A stretch of 64,000 nt of DNA, taken from positions 62,001-126,000 of the forward strand of contig NZ_VNHS01000006.1 in the NCBI RefSeq assembly GCF_008124765.1, in the 5' to 3' direction. Shown piece by piece: positions 38,286 to 49,893 of the stretch. The first letter of the stretch is position 1. Each line of letters begins with the position of its first letter. Both the position numbers and the translations under genes were made by a program. The notes beneath the pieces were generated by a model. The model was given only the letters and a program-made list of their open reading frames with translations, did not search any database and had not been told where the DNA came from. This stretch comes from Paenibacillus methanolicus. Lineage in GTDB: Bacteria; Bacillota; Bacilli; Paenibacillales; Paenibacillaceae.

Positions 38286-39908
38286 GTGACGAAGCAAACT
38301 TTTATCAAGGGCGCGCTTATTCTGCTGGTGGCCGGCGTATTAAACCGCATACTCGGCTTTGTTCCGCGCATAGCCTTGCCCCGGATTATCGGCGCGGAAG
38401 GCGTGGGACTTTACCAGCTCGTGTATCCGTTCCTAATCGTGATGCTAACGGTCATTACGGGCGGCATACCGCTTGCCGTCGCCAAGTGGATCGCGGAAGC
38501 GGAATCCAAGGGGGACGCGCGGCGCGTCAAGCAAATCTTCCGCGCGGCGATGGCGCTCTCCGTCCTGCTCGCGCTCGGCTTGACCGTTGTATTCGCGCTG
38601 CTCATTCCTTGGATATCCACCAACCTGATGACCGATTCCCGCGTGTATCGCACGCTGCAGGTCACAACGCCGCTGCTGCTGATCATCGGCGTAGGGTCTG
38701 TGTACCGAGGCTACTTTCAAGGCAAGCAGAACATGATACCGACCGCGGTCTCGCAGACGGTCGAGACGATCATTCGCATTATCGGATCGCTGCTGTTCGC
38801 CAGTTGGCTCCTACCGTACGGCATCGAATGGGGCGCTGCAGGCGCCATGCTGGGCGTTGTCGCAGGCGAGATTGCCGCGCTTGCGGTCCTGCTGTGGAAT
38901 TACAAGGACAAACGAGCCCAGGATAAAGACGCTCCGCAAGAGGCAATCGAACTCGAAACAGGCGTCGTGACGGCACCCTCGGTCAAAACTGCGCCAGCAT
39001 CGCGAAAACTGCTTAAGCGTCAACCGATCTTGCGCCGGTTGATTGGACTGTCCGTCCCGGTCACGGCAAGCAAATTGATCGGGTCATTCTCCTATTTGTT
39101 CGAATCGATCCTGACGGCCCGTGCGCTTGCGGCCGCCGGCCTGCTTGCGGCGGAAGCGACGGCGCTCTACGGCGCGCTGCAAGGGATGATCATTCCGATC
39201 TTGCTGCTGCCCACCGCGCTCACCTATTCCTTGGCCGTCTCGCTCGTCCCCAATTTGTCGGAGGCGGCCGCGAAAGGCGACCGTTCCACGATACATAAGC
39301 GTCTTCACCAATCGATGCGTCTGTCGCTTGTTACCGGAGCCCCTTTCATTGTGGTCATGGGCCTTTTCGCGGAGCCGATCTGTCTGCTGCTTTACGATCA
39401 CGCGGACATTGCGCCCATGCTGAAATGGATGGCGCCAATCGGCCTGTTCATCTATCTGCAGGCTCCGCTGCAAGCCGCGCTTCAGGCGCTTGACAAGCCG
39501 GGCACCGCGTTACTGAACACTTTGGTCGGCGCGATCGTCAAGCTGGTTCTGATCGTCGAACTCGCTTCGCAGCCGGAGCTTGGCATTTACGGCGCGTTGA
39601 TCGCGATTAACGTAAACATCGCCCTCGTGACGATTCTCCACTGGTTCAGCGTAATGCGAGCGGTCGGCTTCAAAATGCAGCTGATCGACTTCGTCAAAGT
39701 CGGCGCAGCCATGATCATTATGGGCGCGGCCTCGCTATGGATCATGAACCGACATTTGCTCCCGGCGTCTTGGCATAACCTGCTGCTCGCGTCGATTCTG
39801 GGTGGACTGCTGTACATTGGGCTGATGATCAAGATGGGCATCGTGAGCAAGGACGACATTGCGCGGATTCCCGTCCTAGGCAAGTGGTTTCGTCCGCGCA
39901 CGCATTAA
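38286..39908 (+). CDS. spoVB: Stage V sporulation protein B, MVF-type lipid flippase
   Basis: 540 residues with about 14 hydrophobic helices. The N-terminus KGALILLVAGVLNRILGFVPRI and LPRIIGAEGVGLYQLVYPF are typical of SpoVB in the polysaccharide-transporter (MATE-like) superfamily. A variable cytoplasmic loop near 210-245 is present. SpoVB is needed for spore cortex formation, probably flipping lipid-linked precursors. The start is GTG preceded by AAAGCGAGGG. The gene lies alone on the plus strand between comN and a DUF421 gene. No sporulation promoter could be confirmed. Confidence 0.92.
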   Translation: MTKQTFIKGALILLVAGVLNRILGFVPRIALPRIIGAEGVGLYQLVYPFLIVMLTVITGGIPLAVAKWIAEAESKGDARRVKQIFRAAMALSVLLALGLTVVFALLIPWISTNLMTDSRVYRTLQVTTPLLLIIGVGSVYRGYFQGKQNMIPTAVSQTVETIIRIIGSLLFASWLLPYGIEWGAAGAMLGVVAGEIAALAVLLWNYKDKRAQDKDAPQEAIELETGVVTAPSVKTAPASRKLLKRQPILRRLIGLSVPVTASKLIGSFSYLFESILTARALAAAGLLAAEATALYGALQGMIIPILLLPTALTYSLAVSLVPNLSEAAAKGDRSTIHKRLHQSMRLSLVTGAPFIVVMGLFAEPICLLLYDHADIAPMLKWMAPIGLFIYLQAPLQAALQALDKPGTALLNTLVGAIVKLVLIVELASQPELGIYGALIAINVNIALVTILHWFSVMRAVGFKMQLIDFVKVGAAMIIMGAASLWIMNRHLLPASWHNLLLASILGGLLYIGLMIKMGIVSKDDIARIPVLGKWFRPRTH

Positions 39909-39946
39909 TGGCATCGGGTTCGTATGCCTTCGCGCATTAGCTTCCG

Positions 39947-40684
39947 CTATGTACGCGGACGCCGCATCGGATCGATGAACACCTTTCCTCTGTGGTCGAT
40001 CGTGCACAGGAACACCTGCTTCGCATCTTGGATCCCCCGCTGCTTCAGCTGCGTGTTGAGCCAGAACCGGTCTTTGCCGATCATCTGAATGTTATCCTCG
40101 ACGATTTTACCGTCCATGATTAGCGGGACCGGCAACGACTCGAATCGATAGTTTTTCGGGAACGGCTTTGCCAGCGGCGTCTGGGCAATGGTGCCAGGCA
40201 CGGGCTCGCCCTCATGGTGACCCGTGCTTTTCTTCTTGTCTTTCGGAAAAATGGACAGCTTACCGGTCGTCTCCAGCACGGCGAACTCCACGTCCGCGAC
40301 GGTCGGCAGCTTGTTCTCCCGCAGTTGCAATAGCAAATCGTCTAGATTGTATCGCTGTTTACGCATCGCATCTCGGTTTAACTTGCCTCGTTCAATCAAG
40401 ATCGTCGGCTTTCCGTCGAACCATAGCCGCAATTTACGGCTCTTCAGCGTAATGAAAGCCAGAAATACCTGGACGGCGACGAGCACCGCCATTGGCGTAA
40501 TCCCGTCAATGAACGGGCGGTTCGTATCTTCGATCACGATAACCGCAATCTCCGCGACCATGATGGAGATGACCATGTCGAACACGGACAATTTTCCGAT
40601 CTCCCGCTTGCCCATCAGTCGTATAACGATAAACACGACAAAGTACATTCCAAAAGTTCGGATTGCGTTGTCCCAAATGTCCAA
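39947..40684 (-). CDS. yrbG: DUF421 membrane protein (YetF/YrbG-like)
   Basis: 245 residues. Three N-terminal hydrophobic helices (IRTFGMYFVVFIVIRLMGKRE and VLVAVQVFLAFITL) are followed by the DUF421 domain with GKPTILIERGKLNRDAMRKQ and YNLDDLLLQLRENKL. A second domain begins after a charged linker near 155 and ends FIDPMRRPRT. The start is TTG with AAGGAGGCG about nine bases upstream. Members are found in spore-former membranes; B. subtilis YetF has been linked to spore germination. The role here is unknown. Confidence 0.87.
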   Translation of the reverse strand: MDIWDNAIRTFGMYFVVFIVIRLMGKREIGKLSVFDMVISIMVAEIAVIVIEDTNRPFIDGITPMAVLVAVQVFLAFITLKSRKLRLWFDGKPTILIERGKLNRDAMRKQRYNLDDLLLQLRENKLPTVADVEFAVLETTGKLSIFPKDKKKSTGHHEGEPVPGTIAQTPLAKPFPKNYRFESLPVPLIMDGKIVEDNIQMIGKDRFWLNTQLKQRGIQDAKQVFLCTIDHRGKVFIDPMRRPRT

Positions 40685-40905
40685 ACTTCAGCGCCTCCTT
40701 CGTATTACCGTGCGGCGGCAGGCGAAGCTGAATTCCTTCTATCCGCTGCGTACAGCTATTGTCACCGGAGGGAATTGAGCTAATACGAATGTACCTTTTC
40801 GAATTTATGGGAACATCGGGACGCCTGTACTAATTGCGGCAGCTTGGCCATATGGTGTACTAACCGCATTCATTCATGGACTTATGACGAGGAGGAGTTG
40901 TACGA

Positions 40906-41286
40906 ATGAAACATGTTGCGAAAGTACGGATTCCATCGCCCATGCTCTCCGGCATCGTGTATGCCGCCGTCTGGCTTGCGCTCGGCGCGCTCTCGCTCTC
41001 GCTGCTGCTGCGCTTCGGAAACATGGAAGAGAATCAGCTCGGCCTATACAGCTTGATCGTTCATGGCATTGCCGCGCTCTGCGGCGGGTTTGTGTCGGGC
41101 AGACGGTCCGGCAAGCGAGGTTGGTATTACGGAGGCGCGTTAGGATTCGCTTACGGCGTGCTCGTACTTCTCGTAGGCTTCCTGGCCACGAACGCCGGGT
41201 TGACGCCCAGCACGCTGACGATGATGGGGATCGCGCTCGGAAGCGGTGCGCTCGGCGGCATATTCGGCGTGAATACAAGTAAATAA
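40906..41286 (+). CDS. yrzE: TIGR04086 family membrane protein YrzE
   Basis: 126 residues, four hydrophobic helices. IVYAAVWLALGALSLSLLLRF, HGIAALCGGFVSGRRSGKRGWYYGGALG and the final GALGGIFGVN match the TIGR04086/YrzE family. GAGGAGGAG precedes the ATG. The function is unknown. It is conserved near yajC and spoVB in Bacillales. The 220 bp upstream hold no other gene. Confidence 0.85.
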   Translation: MKHVAKVRIPSPMLSGIVYAAVWLALGALSLSLLLRFGNMEENQLGLYSLIVHGIAALCGGFVSGRRSGKRGWYYGGALGFAYGVLVLLVGFLATNAGLTPSTLTMMGIALGSGALGGIFGVNTSK

Positions 41287-41315
41287 TAGGTAATCGTCCG
41301 GAGTCCTCCTTACAT

Positions 41316-41345
41316 TGTAATCCCCCTGTTCATTTGTGCTATACT
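41316..41345 (+). promoter_or_regulatory. Promoter of the PAP2 phosphatase gene
   Basis: TTGTAA (41316-41321), 18-bp spacer and TATACT (41340-41345), 55 bp before the ATG. Confidence 0.6.
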
Positions 41346-41399
41346 AGATCGAGTTGCATCCATGCAATTTCGGTAAATGTTTAGGGGGATTTCATTACG

Positions 41400-42260
41400 A
41401 TGGTTTTGTTTCAAAATATGACTACGGTCACGATCTACACGACCTTGACCGTCATTGTGCTGCTCTGGTATGCCGGAAGGACGAATCCGTTTCGAATCGG
41501 TGGTCTATTCCTGCGCGAGCTCGCGACTTCTCGCTCTTACTTGGTACATTTCGTCGCGCTGCTCGGCATTTTGTTCCTCAACAAAATCGAATTGACCGTC
41601 GAGACCAAATATTTTATCAACACGGCCGATTACACGGGGTTCTTCCAATCGATTGAAGGCAATTTCGTAAGCAACCTTCAACATACGTTCGAGAATCCGA
41701 TTCTGACCGCCGTCCTTGCTTTCATTTACGTCGTGGTCTTCCAATCGCTGCTCATTACGTCGATCGGCGTCTACACATACAAGGATTCCACCAAGCGGAT
41801 GTTCTACGCGACCTGCTACGCGATCATGATCAACTATTTGGTCGCCATTCCGTTCTATCTGCTACTGCCGATCAACGAAGTTTGGCACCACGATCCAAGC
41901 GTTCGCTTCCTCATGTTGGATGTGTTTCCCACGTTCGAGACGGAGTACCGCGCGCTATCCGGGCTGAACAACTGCTTCCCGAGCCTGCATACGTCGATCT
42001 CGGTGACGCTCGCCGTACTGGCTATTCGCTCCGGAATCAAAAGGTGGGCGTGGTTTTGCGGCATTATCGCGGCATGCGTTATTTTCGCGATCTTCTACCT
42101 TGGCATTCACTGGCTCATCGACATGTGCGGCGGCTTGCTGCTCGGCCTATTCGCCTCCACCGTGGGACTCCGTTTAAGCAAAGCGACGCTGCGCATGCGG
42201 ACGCGCCGTATCGGCCGAATTGCCGCTGCACGAACGCTAACGAGAGAAGAAGCCAATTGA
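41400..42260 (+). CDS. PAP2 superfamily membrane phosphatase
   Basis: 286 residues, six or more hydrophobic helices. The phosphatase motif reads NNCFPSLHTSISVTLAVLAI (the SxH part) and FYLGIHWLIDMCGGLLLG (the HxxxD part). The long helical N-terminus, with a soluble segment containing ETKYFINTADYTGFF, is more like the PAP2_3 (inositol phosphorylceramide synthase-like) branch than undecaprenyl pyrophosphate phosphatase. The substrate is unknown, and a phospholipid or isoprenoid phosphate is likely. AGGGGG precedes the ATG. Confidence 0.87.
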   Translation: MVLFQNMTTVTIYTTLTVIVLLWYAGRTNPFRIGGLFLRELATSRSYLVHFVALLGILFLNKIELTVETKYFINTADYTGFFQSIEGNFVSNLQHTFENPILTAVLAFIYVVVFQSLLITSIGVYTYKDSTKRMFYATCYAIMINYLVAIPFYLLLPINEVWHHDPSVRFLMLDVFPTFETEYRALSGLNNCFPSLHTSISVTLAVLAIRSGIKRWAWFCGIIAACVIFAIFYLGIHWLIDMCGGLLLGLFASTVGLRLSKATLRMRTRRIGRIAAARTLTREEAN

Positions 42261-42279
42261 AGCGTCTTCATGCATCAAG

Positions 42280-42313
42280 GCCAGCTCCGGATTGTCGGGG
42301 CTGGCTTTTTCGT
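42280..42313 (+). terminator. Terminator after the PAP2 gene
   Basis: GCCAGC and GCTGGC pair around a 14-base loop that can pair further, followed by five T. Confidence 0.8.
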
Positions 42314-42340
42314 TAAATAGCCGGGTTCCTTCATTGAAAA

Positions 42341-42356
42341 AAATAAAAACCCCGGC
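42341..42356 (-). terminator. Left half of the yajC terminator, split by the insertion sequence
   Basis: AACCCCGGC at 42348-42356 matches GCCGGGGTT at 44068-44076. Without the insertion and one copy of the 8-bp duplication these would form a perfect 9-bp stem with loop GCAAAAG; on the minus strand the T-run follows. The two halves are now 1.7 kb apart. Confidence 0.8.
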
Positions 42357-42414
42357 GCAAAAGGGAGGCCACTGAAGAACTTACGCATTTTTCTTTGACG
42401 GCTTGCGTATCACA

Positions 42415-42463
42415 CAAAAAGACATCCATTCCCACCTTTTGGGAATAGATGTCTTCTTTTTTA
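42415..42463. terminator. Terminator inside the insertion sequence, after the transposase
   Basis: AAAAAGACATC-type arms (AGACATC and GATGTCT, with inner ATTCCC and GGGAAT) with A and T tracts on both sides. It could stop transcription from either direction. Confidence 0.75.
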
Positions 42464-42494
42464 GGTCAAATACAGCTCCATCATTCGGTAATTC

Positions 42495-43945
42495 TTAGTC
42501 TGTTAACTTTAAGATTCGTTTTAAATTCACGGCGAAAATTGTCATCGCCCCTTGCATTTCCATGCCAAGCAGACCCGAGGATGTCGCAACATCATACCCG
42601 TGTCCATGTTTGAGTTCACTGTTCTTCGCTTCAATTTTGTAGCGTTCCTTGGCTTTTTCCTTGAAATACGCTGAATCTTGGAACGCCATTCGCTCGGTGT
42701 GCTCATCGGATTTAATACTTACCGAATAGCTTTGCTTTTAGCGCCTTCTTTGTAGCACCCTTCCTTGTGCGGACAATGCTTGCATAGTTCCACATCAAAA
42801 TAATAGGTGTCCGTTTGGTTTTTGCCGACCCCTTTTTTACCCTGCCGAGCCTTTCGAATGGCCATATGTCCAGCTGGACACACGTACATGCCTGCATCTT
42901 TGTTGAATAAAAATTCGTCTTCTTTCTTACGCGCACCTTGCGTGACGAGGGGATTTAGTTTGGCAACAAGTTCAATTTCATTTGTTTTCGTGTACGCAAT
43001 ATTATCTTTTTCGGAATATGCAGTATCCCCAATCACCGTTTTGACCTGCATGCCAGCTGCTTTGCTTTTTTCGATGAGAGCCTGCAATTGCTTGCCATCA
43101 TTCTTCTCACCCGTTGTAATGACAGCCGCTGTAATAATCCGTTCTTCGGTCATCGCAAGATGAGTCTTGTATCCAAAAAACGCGGAATCCACACTTTTGT
43201 GGCCAACGCGCGCATCCGGATCCGTTGCTAGGCGAAGCTGTTCGACGTCATCCGCAACGGTCTCTTTCAGCAGGTTAAGCGGCTCCACAATTTTCGGCAC
43301 CTGCGCAATGCCACTCTCGTTTTCGATGAAGTTGACGAGTTTTTGGCAGTACGCAATTTCATCTTCGAGTTCGCTCGTTGTATTCTTTGCCGGCATTTTG
43401 GCCTTGACCGACTCATCCATGGTGTACACGGCTTTGCGCAATTTACGTGCACGGTCTTGCAGAATTTCTTGAGGCGTTTTCTGGTTGTAGCGTGCTTTTG
43501 TATGCGTGGCGTCGACGATGATGGAAGTGCTCTTCAGGATATTTTGCTCGATGGCAAGTTCTACGGTCTTGCCGATGAGCATGTCCAAAAGGTTGATGTC
43601 TTTCAACCGTAGCTTGCGAAATTTCGTCAAAGAGCTCGGATCAATGACCGGGTCTTCCGGTGCCATGCCGAGGAAGTATTTGAACGACAGGTCATACTTT
43701 GAGCGCTCCACGATGTCGACATCGGATAGTTCAAAAATGGCCTTCAGGAGCAAGTATTTAAACATGCGAATAGGATCAATGGCATTGCGTCCATTTTCCA
43801 GGCAATATTTCGTTTCCAGTTCGTCATATATGAAAGAGAAGTCCACCAACTGATTGATTTGACGGAGCATATTATCCTTCGGCACGACGATGTCATACAG
43901 TGCCGCATAAGGACTCAAAACTAAGGTTTGTTGTTGCCGAATCAT
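42495..43945 (-). pseudogene. IS1182-family transposase gene with a single-base frameshift
   Basis: The first part (43945 to 42719, 408 codons) has the N-terminal DUF772-like region (FSFIYDELETKYCLENGR) and two catalytic aspartates, in SIIVDATHTKARYNQ and VIGDTAYSEKDN. It stops at GAKSKAIR. The next frame continues directly from about 42724: SVSIKSDEHTERMAFQDSAY, then RYKIEAKNSELKHGHGYD with the expected catalytic glutamate, to the stop at 42495. Loss of one base turns a likely KAYSVS into KAIR-stop. The truncated product lacks the third catalytic residue. Programmed frameshifting is unlikely, as no slippery run is present. Confidence 0.9.
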
Positions 43946-43985
43946 CCGCTCTCACCCGCTCTTTATGATGACTCTATTATAAAGC

Positions 43986-44032
43986 AAAAAAGGTACAGCC
44001 TCTTCAAATTTCTTGAAGGTCTGTACCTTTTC
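43986..44032. repeat. Subterminal hairpin of the insertion sequence
   Basis: AAAAGGTACAG and CTGTACCTTTT pair, with inner CTTCAA and TTGAAG. It lies between the transposase start and the right end and would block read-through transcription entering the element. Confidence 0.7.
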
Positions 44033-44090
44033 CTACGAGACGGACTTTTTCAGTGGCCCCGCAAAAGGCCGGGGTTCTTGCATGAGTCGA

Positions 44091-44405
44091 TTAAGCTTTC
44101 ACTTCTTCGACATTCTCTTCCTTCTTCTCCACCGTTTGCGCCGAGCTTGCGCTCGTCACGTTGTTGATCGCGCTACGGTCGAACGTGATTTTGGTCGCAT
44201 CGTTGACGCGAAGAACGACCACGTCGTCCGTAATTTCGTGAATCGAGCCGTGCATGCCGCCGATCGTGACGATCTTGTCGCCCTTCTTCAGCTGGGACAG
44301 CATCGATGTACGTTGTTTCTGTTTGCGCTGCTGCGGGCGAATAAGCAAGAAATAAAAAACCGCGAACATCAGCACGAAAGGTAGAATAGAACCGAGAGCT
44401 TCCAT
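44091..44405 (-). CDS. yajC: Preprotein translocase subunit YajC
   Basis: 104 residues. One membrane helix (ILPFVLMFAVFYFLLIRPQQ) is followed by the SH3-like domain QLKKGDKIVTIGGMHGSIHEI and an acidic, lysine-rich tail (EKKEENVEEVKA). It associates with SecDF. AAAGGAGG lies before the ATG. It follows tgt closely and is the last gene of the queA-tgt-yajC set. Its terminator has been split by the insertion sequence. Confidence 0.95.
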   Translation of the reverse strand: MEALGSILPFVLMFAVFYFLLIRPQQRKQKQRTSMLSQLKKGDKIVTIGGMHGSIHEITDDVVVLRVNDATKITFDRSAINNVTSASSAQTVEKKEENVEEVKA

Positions 44406-44420
44406 GACAAAAATCCTCCT

Positions 44421-46617
<2,197 letters not shown>

Positions 46618-46625
46618 CCGTTAGC

Positions 46626-48773
46626 TCATTCCTTACCGATCGTTACGTCTTTATAGTAGTATTGCAAAATATATTGATAGTCATACCCGGCTTCCGCCAA
46701 ACCGCGGGCGCCGTATTGCGATAGGCCTACGCCATGGCCATAGCCGTTGCCGACGAAGCGGAAGGACGGTTCTTTGGTTGCGGCCCGGATTTCGCCTTTG
46801 CCATTCAGAATATAGATCTGGCTGACGCCGATCTCCTCCGCTTTGCCTTCTCCGCCTTGCACGATGAAACCCGCGCTGCCCGAAGTCCGCTCCGCCGTGC
46901 CGGCCGCTCCCGCGATCGTCATGCGGGACGTCTCGTCGATACGGAAATTCGTGCTCGGCAGGCCGCCGAACGCGGAACGAAACGCGTCGGGATTCCCCAC
47001 CGTTAGCGCCGAGCCGTTCGCTTTGATTTCCGTCGGTCTTCCGGATGGTCCCGTCTTGCTGATCTCCAGCGTGAGAATCGGACCTTGCACCGCCGTCTTC
47101 ACTTTGCTCTTGATCGTCGCGAGAAGTTCCGAGGACGTAAACGGTCCGCGCACCCATGACATTTCGTTCGATTGGGTGACTTTCTCCAGCACGACGACGC
47201 GCGTCCCGCTATTTACTTGCGAGACCGGCGCAACCGCGTCCTGAACGAGCGGAATCGGCCTTACTTTAACGCCATTGCCTTTGACGCTCATAATCGGCGA
47301 ACCGGCTGCCGTCTTCTCGTCCGTCGCGGCAAGCAGATCTTCGCGGATGTAACCGTTGACGCCGCTAGGAAGGACGACGCGGTACCATTTGTACAAGCCC
47401 TTCTCCGATACTTCGTCCGGGCTCTTCACCGTCTTCAAGTATGGGACGGCGCCGCCCCAAATTTCTTGCGCTTCAGCCGTGTCTCCGCCGGCGCTGGACG
47501 AGAAGACGGTCTCGATGAGCTTGCCGCCATACATGGCAACTTCGCCCTTCGTGGCATCGACGGCCTTGATCGTCGCCGGTTTCTCCGCGCTAATCCCGCC
47601 GTACGCTTGACTCAGAACCGTATCGACTACATGCGCGACTTGAAATCCGAACCCTTGATACAAGGCGTACGTTCTGGCCGCGACCGCTTGCGCCTTCAAC
47701 GCTTCGGCGTGCCAGGATGCCGGCATCTCGGCGCCCACGACCGAATATAGGTACTGTTCGAACGGCAGCTCGTTGACGATCGTGAGTTTGCCGTTCAACC
47801 CGCTCACTTCGAATTGGCCGCGATAGCTGCGGCCGTATCGCTCGGCGAACTTGATGCCGTTCTCCGAAGCGGTGCTTAACCAAACTTTCGTGCCGCTAGC
47901 AGGTACCGCGTACAACGCCTGGGGCGCGTTCGACGCCCCGGTGACGGCATAGTCCTCAAGCATCAGGAGATATGACGATGCCGTATCCGCCGCCGTCAAT
48001 GCCGCTCCTTCCGGAATCGTTGCGCTAGCCGTCTTCACGGCTGCGAGCCCCGCGCTGTCGGCAGCCGAACCGACCAGCACCGTATAGACGGCAGCCGCGG
48101 AACCGGACTGCTTCATCGCCACATAGGCATCTAGGTTCGCGGCGCTGAATGCGGCGGCCGCCGAATTCGCTTCCTCGCGCGAAGCGTATACGCCGGCTTC
48201 AAGATGCATCGGGCCCGTTACGGTCGCGGCCGCCTTGCCGGTAATGGACGCCAGCGTGCCGTCGCCCGTCCACTTGGCCGCAGCCGTCTTGGCCGCAGCC
48301 GCGGTCGGGTAACTGCCCTCCTGCACTTGATAGACAAGACCGCCCTTGGAAGCGGATGTCAGAAACGGGGAGCCGCCGGCAGCTTTCACGCGCTTGGCGG
48401 CAGCAAGCGCCTTCGCGAAATCGGCGCTCTCGAACACGCGCACCTTATAGTCGTCTAGCGTAATTCGCACCGTCTCGCCGGCCTTCGTCGTCAACAGCGG
48501 CCGTACGCCCGAAGGCTGACGGACGCCAACTTCGAGTCCCGTTGATGCAGAGAACGTCCCCGTCGTCGTGTTCAGCTTGTATTTGGGCAGATCGATGAAA
48601 ATCGCAACCCGGATCGTATCCAGCTTCGGCACCGCCCCGTAAGAAGGCCATGCCGTCCATACCGATACCAGCAGCAGCGCGGCCATAAGCGCTACCGCTA
48701 TGCGCCGCCATGACCGCGGCGGAAACATGCCTCTACTTGGCAACCGCCGCCCGTTCCTTGCTTCGCTTTCCAT
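46626..48773 (-). CDS. Large SpoIID/LytB domain protein with SPOR-like and SH3-like regions
   Basis: 715 residues. A signal anchor (IAVALMAALLLVSVWTAWPS) is followed by a first SpoIID-like portion (RVAIFIDLPKYKL), then a stretch (about 140-260) with three SPOR-like repeats such as YQVQEGSYPTAAAAKTAAA. The SpoIID core contains LPFEQYLYSVVGAEMPASWH, EALKAQAVAARTYALY and TVFSSSAGGDTAEAQEIWGG. An SH3-like segment with VKVRPIPLVQDAV interrupts it, and the end has GYGHGVGLSQYGARGLAE. SpoIID is a lytic transglycosylase acting on stripped glycan. Between ruvB and queA. Confidence 0.9.
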   Translation of the reverse strand: MESEARNGRRLPSRGMFPPRSWRRIAVALMAALLLVSVWTAWPSYGAVPKLDTIRVAIFIDLPKYKLNTTTGTFSASTGLEVGVRQPSGVRPLLTTKAGETVRITLDDYKVRVFESADFAKALAAAKRVKAAGGSPFLTSASKGGLVYQVQEGSYPTAAAAKTAAAKWTGDGTLASITGKAAATVTGPMHLEAGVYASREEANSAAAAFSAANLDAYVAMKQSGSAAAVYTVLVGSAADSAGLAAVKTASATIPEGAALTAADTASSYLLMLEDYAVTGASNAPQALYAVPASGTKVWLSTASENGIKFAERYGRSYRGQFEVSGLNGKLTIVNELPFEQYLYSVVGAEMPASWHAEALKAQAVAARTYALYQGFGFQVAHVVDTVLSQAYGGISAEKPATIKAVDATKGEVAMYGGKLIETVFSSSAGGDTAEAQEIWGGAVPYLKTVKSPDEVSEKGLYKWYRVVLPSGVNGYIREDLLAATDEKTAAGSPIMSVKGNGVKVRPIPLVQDAVAPVSQVNSGTRVVVLEKVTQSNEMSWVRGPFTSSELLATIKSKVKTAVQGPILTLEISKTGPSGRPTEIKANGSALTVGNPDAFRSAFGGLPSTNFRIDETSRMTIAGAAGTAERTSGSAGFIVQGGEGKAEEIGVSQIYILNGKGEIRAATKEPSFRFVGNGYGHGVGLSQYGARGLAEAGYDYQYILQYYYKDVTIGKE

Positions 48774-48850
48774 GAGCCGCTCCTCTCCATGATCTCTTTC
48801 TTGAACCGCGCATTTTATGATGAACGATTTTTCAATTCAGATGACGGTTA

Positions 48851-49873
48851 CTACTTGCCGCCTTCTCCGCCAAATTGCTCGGGAATCGGCAAACCAAGAT
48901 GCACGTAGGCTTGCGGAGTGACGATTCTCCCCCGCGGCGTACGCTGCAGGAACCCGATCTGCATCAAATACGGCTCGTAAACGTCTTCGATCGTTTGGCT
49001 TTCTTCCCCGATCGTGGCGGCCAGCGTATCAAGGCCTACAGGCCCACCGCGGTAGCTCGTGATCATGGCGCGAAGCATTTTGTGATCGATCTGGTCCAAG
49101 CCGAGCGGATCGACTTGAATCAATTCCAGCGCATATCGGGCAAGATCGTGCGTCACGATGCCGTCTCCCCGTACTTGAGCGAAATCGCGCACCCGCTTCA
49201 GCAGCCGGTTGGCGATTCGCGGCGTTCCTCTCGAACGCATGGCGATTTCTCTCGCCGCTTCGCCGATGATATCGACGCCGAGAATCTCGGAGGCGCGGGA
49301 GACGATAAACGCCAATTCGTCGACCGTATAGAACTCCAGTCGGCTAACGACGCCGAAACGGTCGCGCAGCGGCGCGGAGAGCAGACCGGCCCTCGTCGTC
49401 GCGCCGATAAGCGTAAACGGCGGCAGTTCCAGCCGAACCGACCTGGCGCTTGGCCCTTTGCCGATCATAATATCGAGCGCGAAATCCTCCATCGCCGGAT
49501 AGAGCACTTCCTCCACCGTCCGGTGAAGCCGATGAATCTCGTCGATGAACAACACGTCGCCCTCTTGCAAATTCGTCAGCAGCGCGGCCAGATCGCCCGG
49601 TCGTTCGATGGCAGGACCGCTCGTCGTCCGTAAGCTAACGCCTAGCTCGTTGGCGATTATATTGGAAAGCGTCGTCTTGCCGAGACCCGGCGGGCCGTAC
49701 AGCAGGACGTGGTCGAGCGCTTCCTTGCGCAGCTTGGCCGCCTCGATGAACACTTTCAAGTTCTCCTTCACTTGCGTCTGGCCGATATATTCGGCCAAAT
49801 AACGCGGACGCAAGCTAAGCTCCACCGCGGCGTCTTCCATCATCAGGTTGGCGGAGATAATCCGGTCGTCCAT
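48851..49873 (-). CDS. ruvB: Holliday junction branch migration helicase RuvB
   Basis: 340 residues from ATG 49873 (AAAGGAGAG upstream); the open frame begins eight codons earlier. Walker A is [17 protein letters not shown] and Walker [31 protein letters not shown] is sensor 1 with the arginine finger, and [20 protein letters not shown] is sensor 2. The C-terminal winged helix ends YVHLGLP. It follows ruvA by about 20 bp. Confidence 0.97.
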   Translation of the reverse strand: MDDRIISANLMMEDAAVELSLRPRYLAEYIGQTQVKENLKVFIEAAKLRKEALDHVLLYGPPGLGKTTLSNIIANELGVSLRTTSGPAIERPGDLAALLTNLQEGDVLFIDEIHRLHRTVEEVLYPAMEDFALDIMIGKGPSARSVRLELPPFTLIGATTRAGLLSAPLRDRFGVVSRLEFYTVDELAFIVSRASEILGVDIIGEAAREIAMRSRGTPRIANRLLKRVRDFAQVRGDGIVTHDLARYALELIQVDPLGLDQIDHKMLRAMITSYRGGPVGLDTLAATIGEESQTIEDVYEPYLMQIGFLQRTPRGRIVTPQAYVHLGLPIPEQFGGEGGK

Positions 49874-49893
49874 GTGCAACTCTCCTTTCCCAC

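Larger units (their letters stand above)
42365..44060 (-). mobile_element. Insertion sequence of IS1182 type, 1696 bp
   Basis: The ends are imperfect inverted repeats: GAGGCCACTGAAGAA at 42365 and, read inwards from 44060, GGGGCCACTGAAAAA. The element is flanked by direct repeats GCAAAAGG (42357-42364 and 44061-44068), read as an 8-bp target duplication. It contains one transposase gene with a frameshift and hairpins near both ends. Base composition is visibly lower in GC than the neighbouring genes, consistent with recent arrival. Confidence 0.85.
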
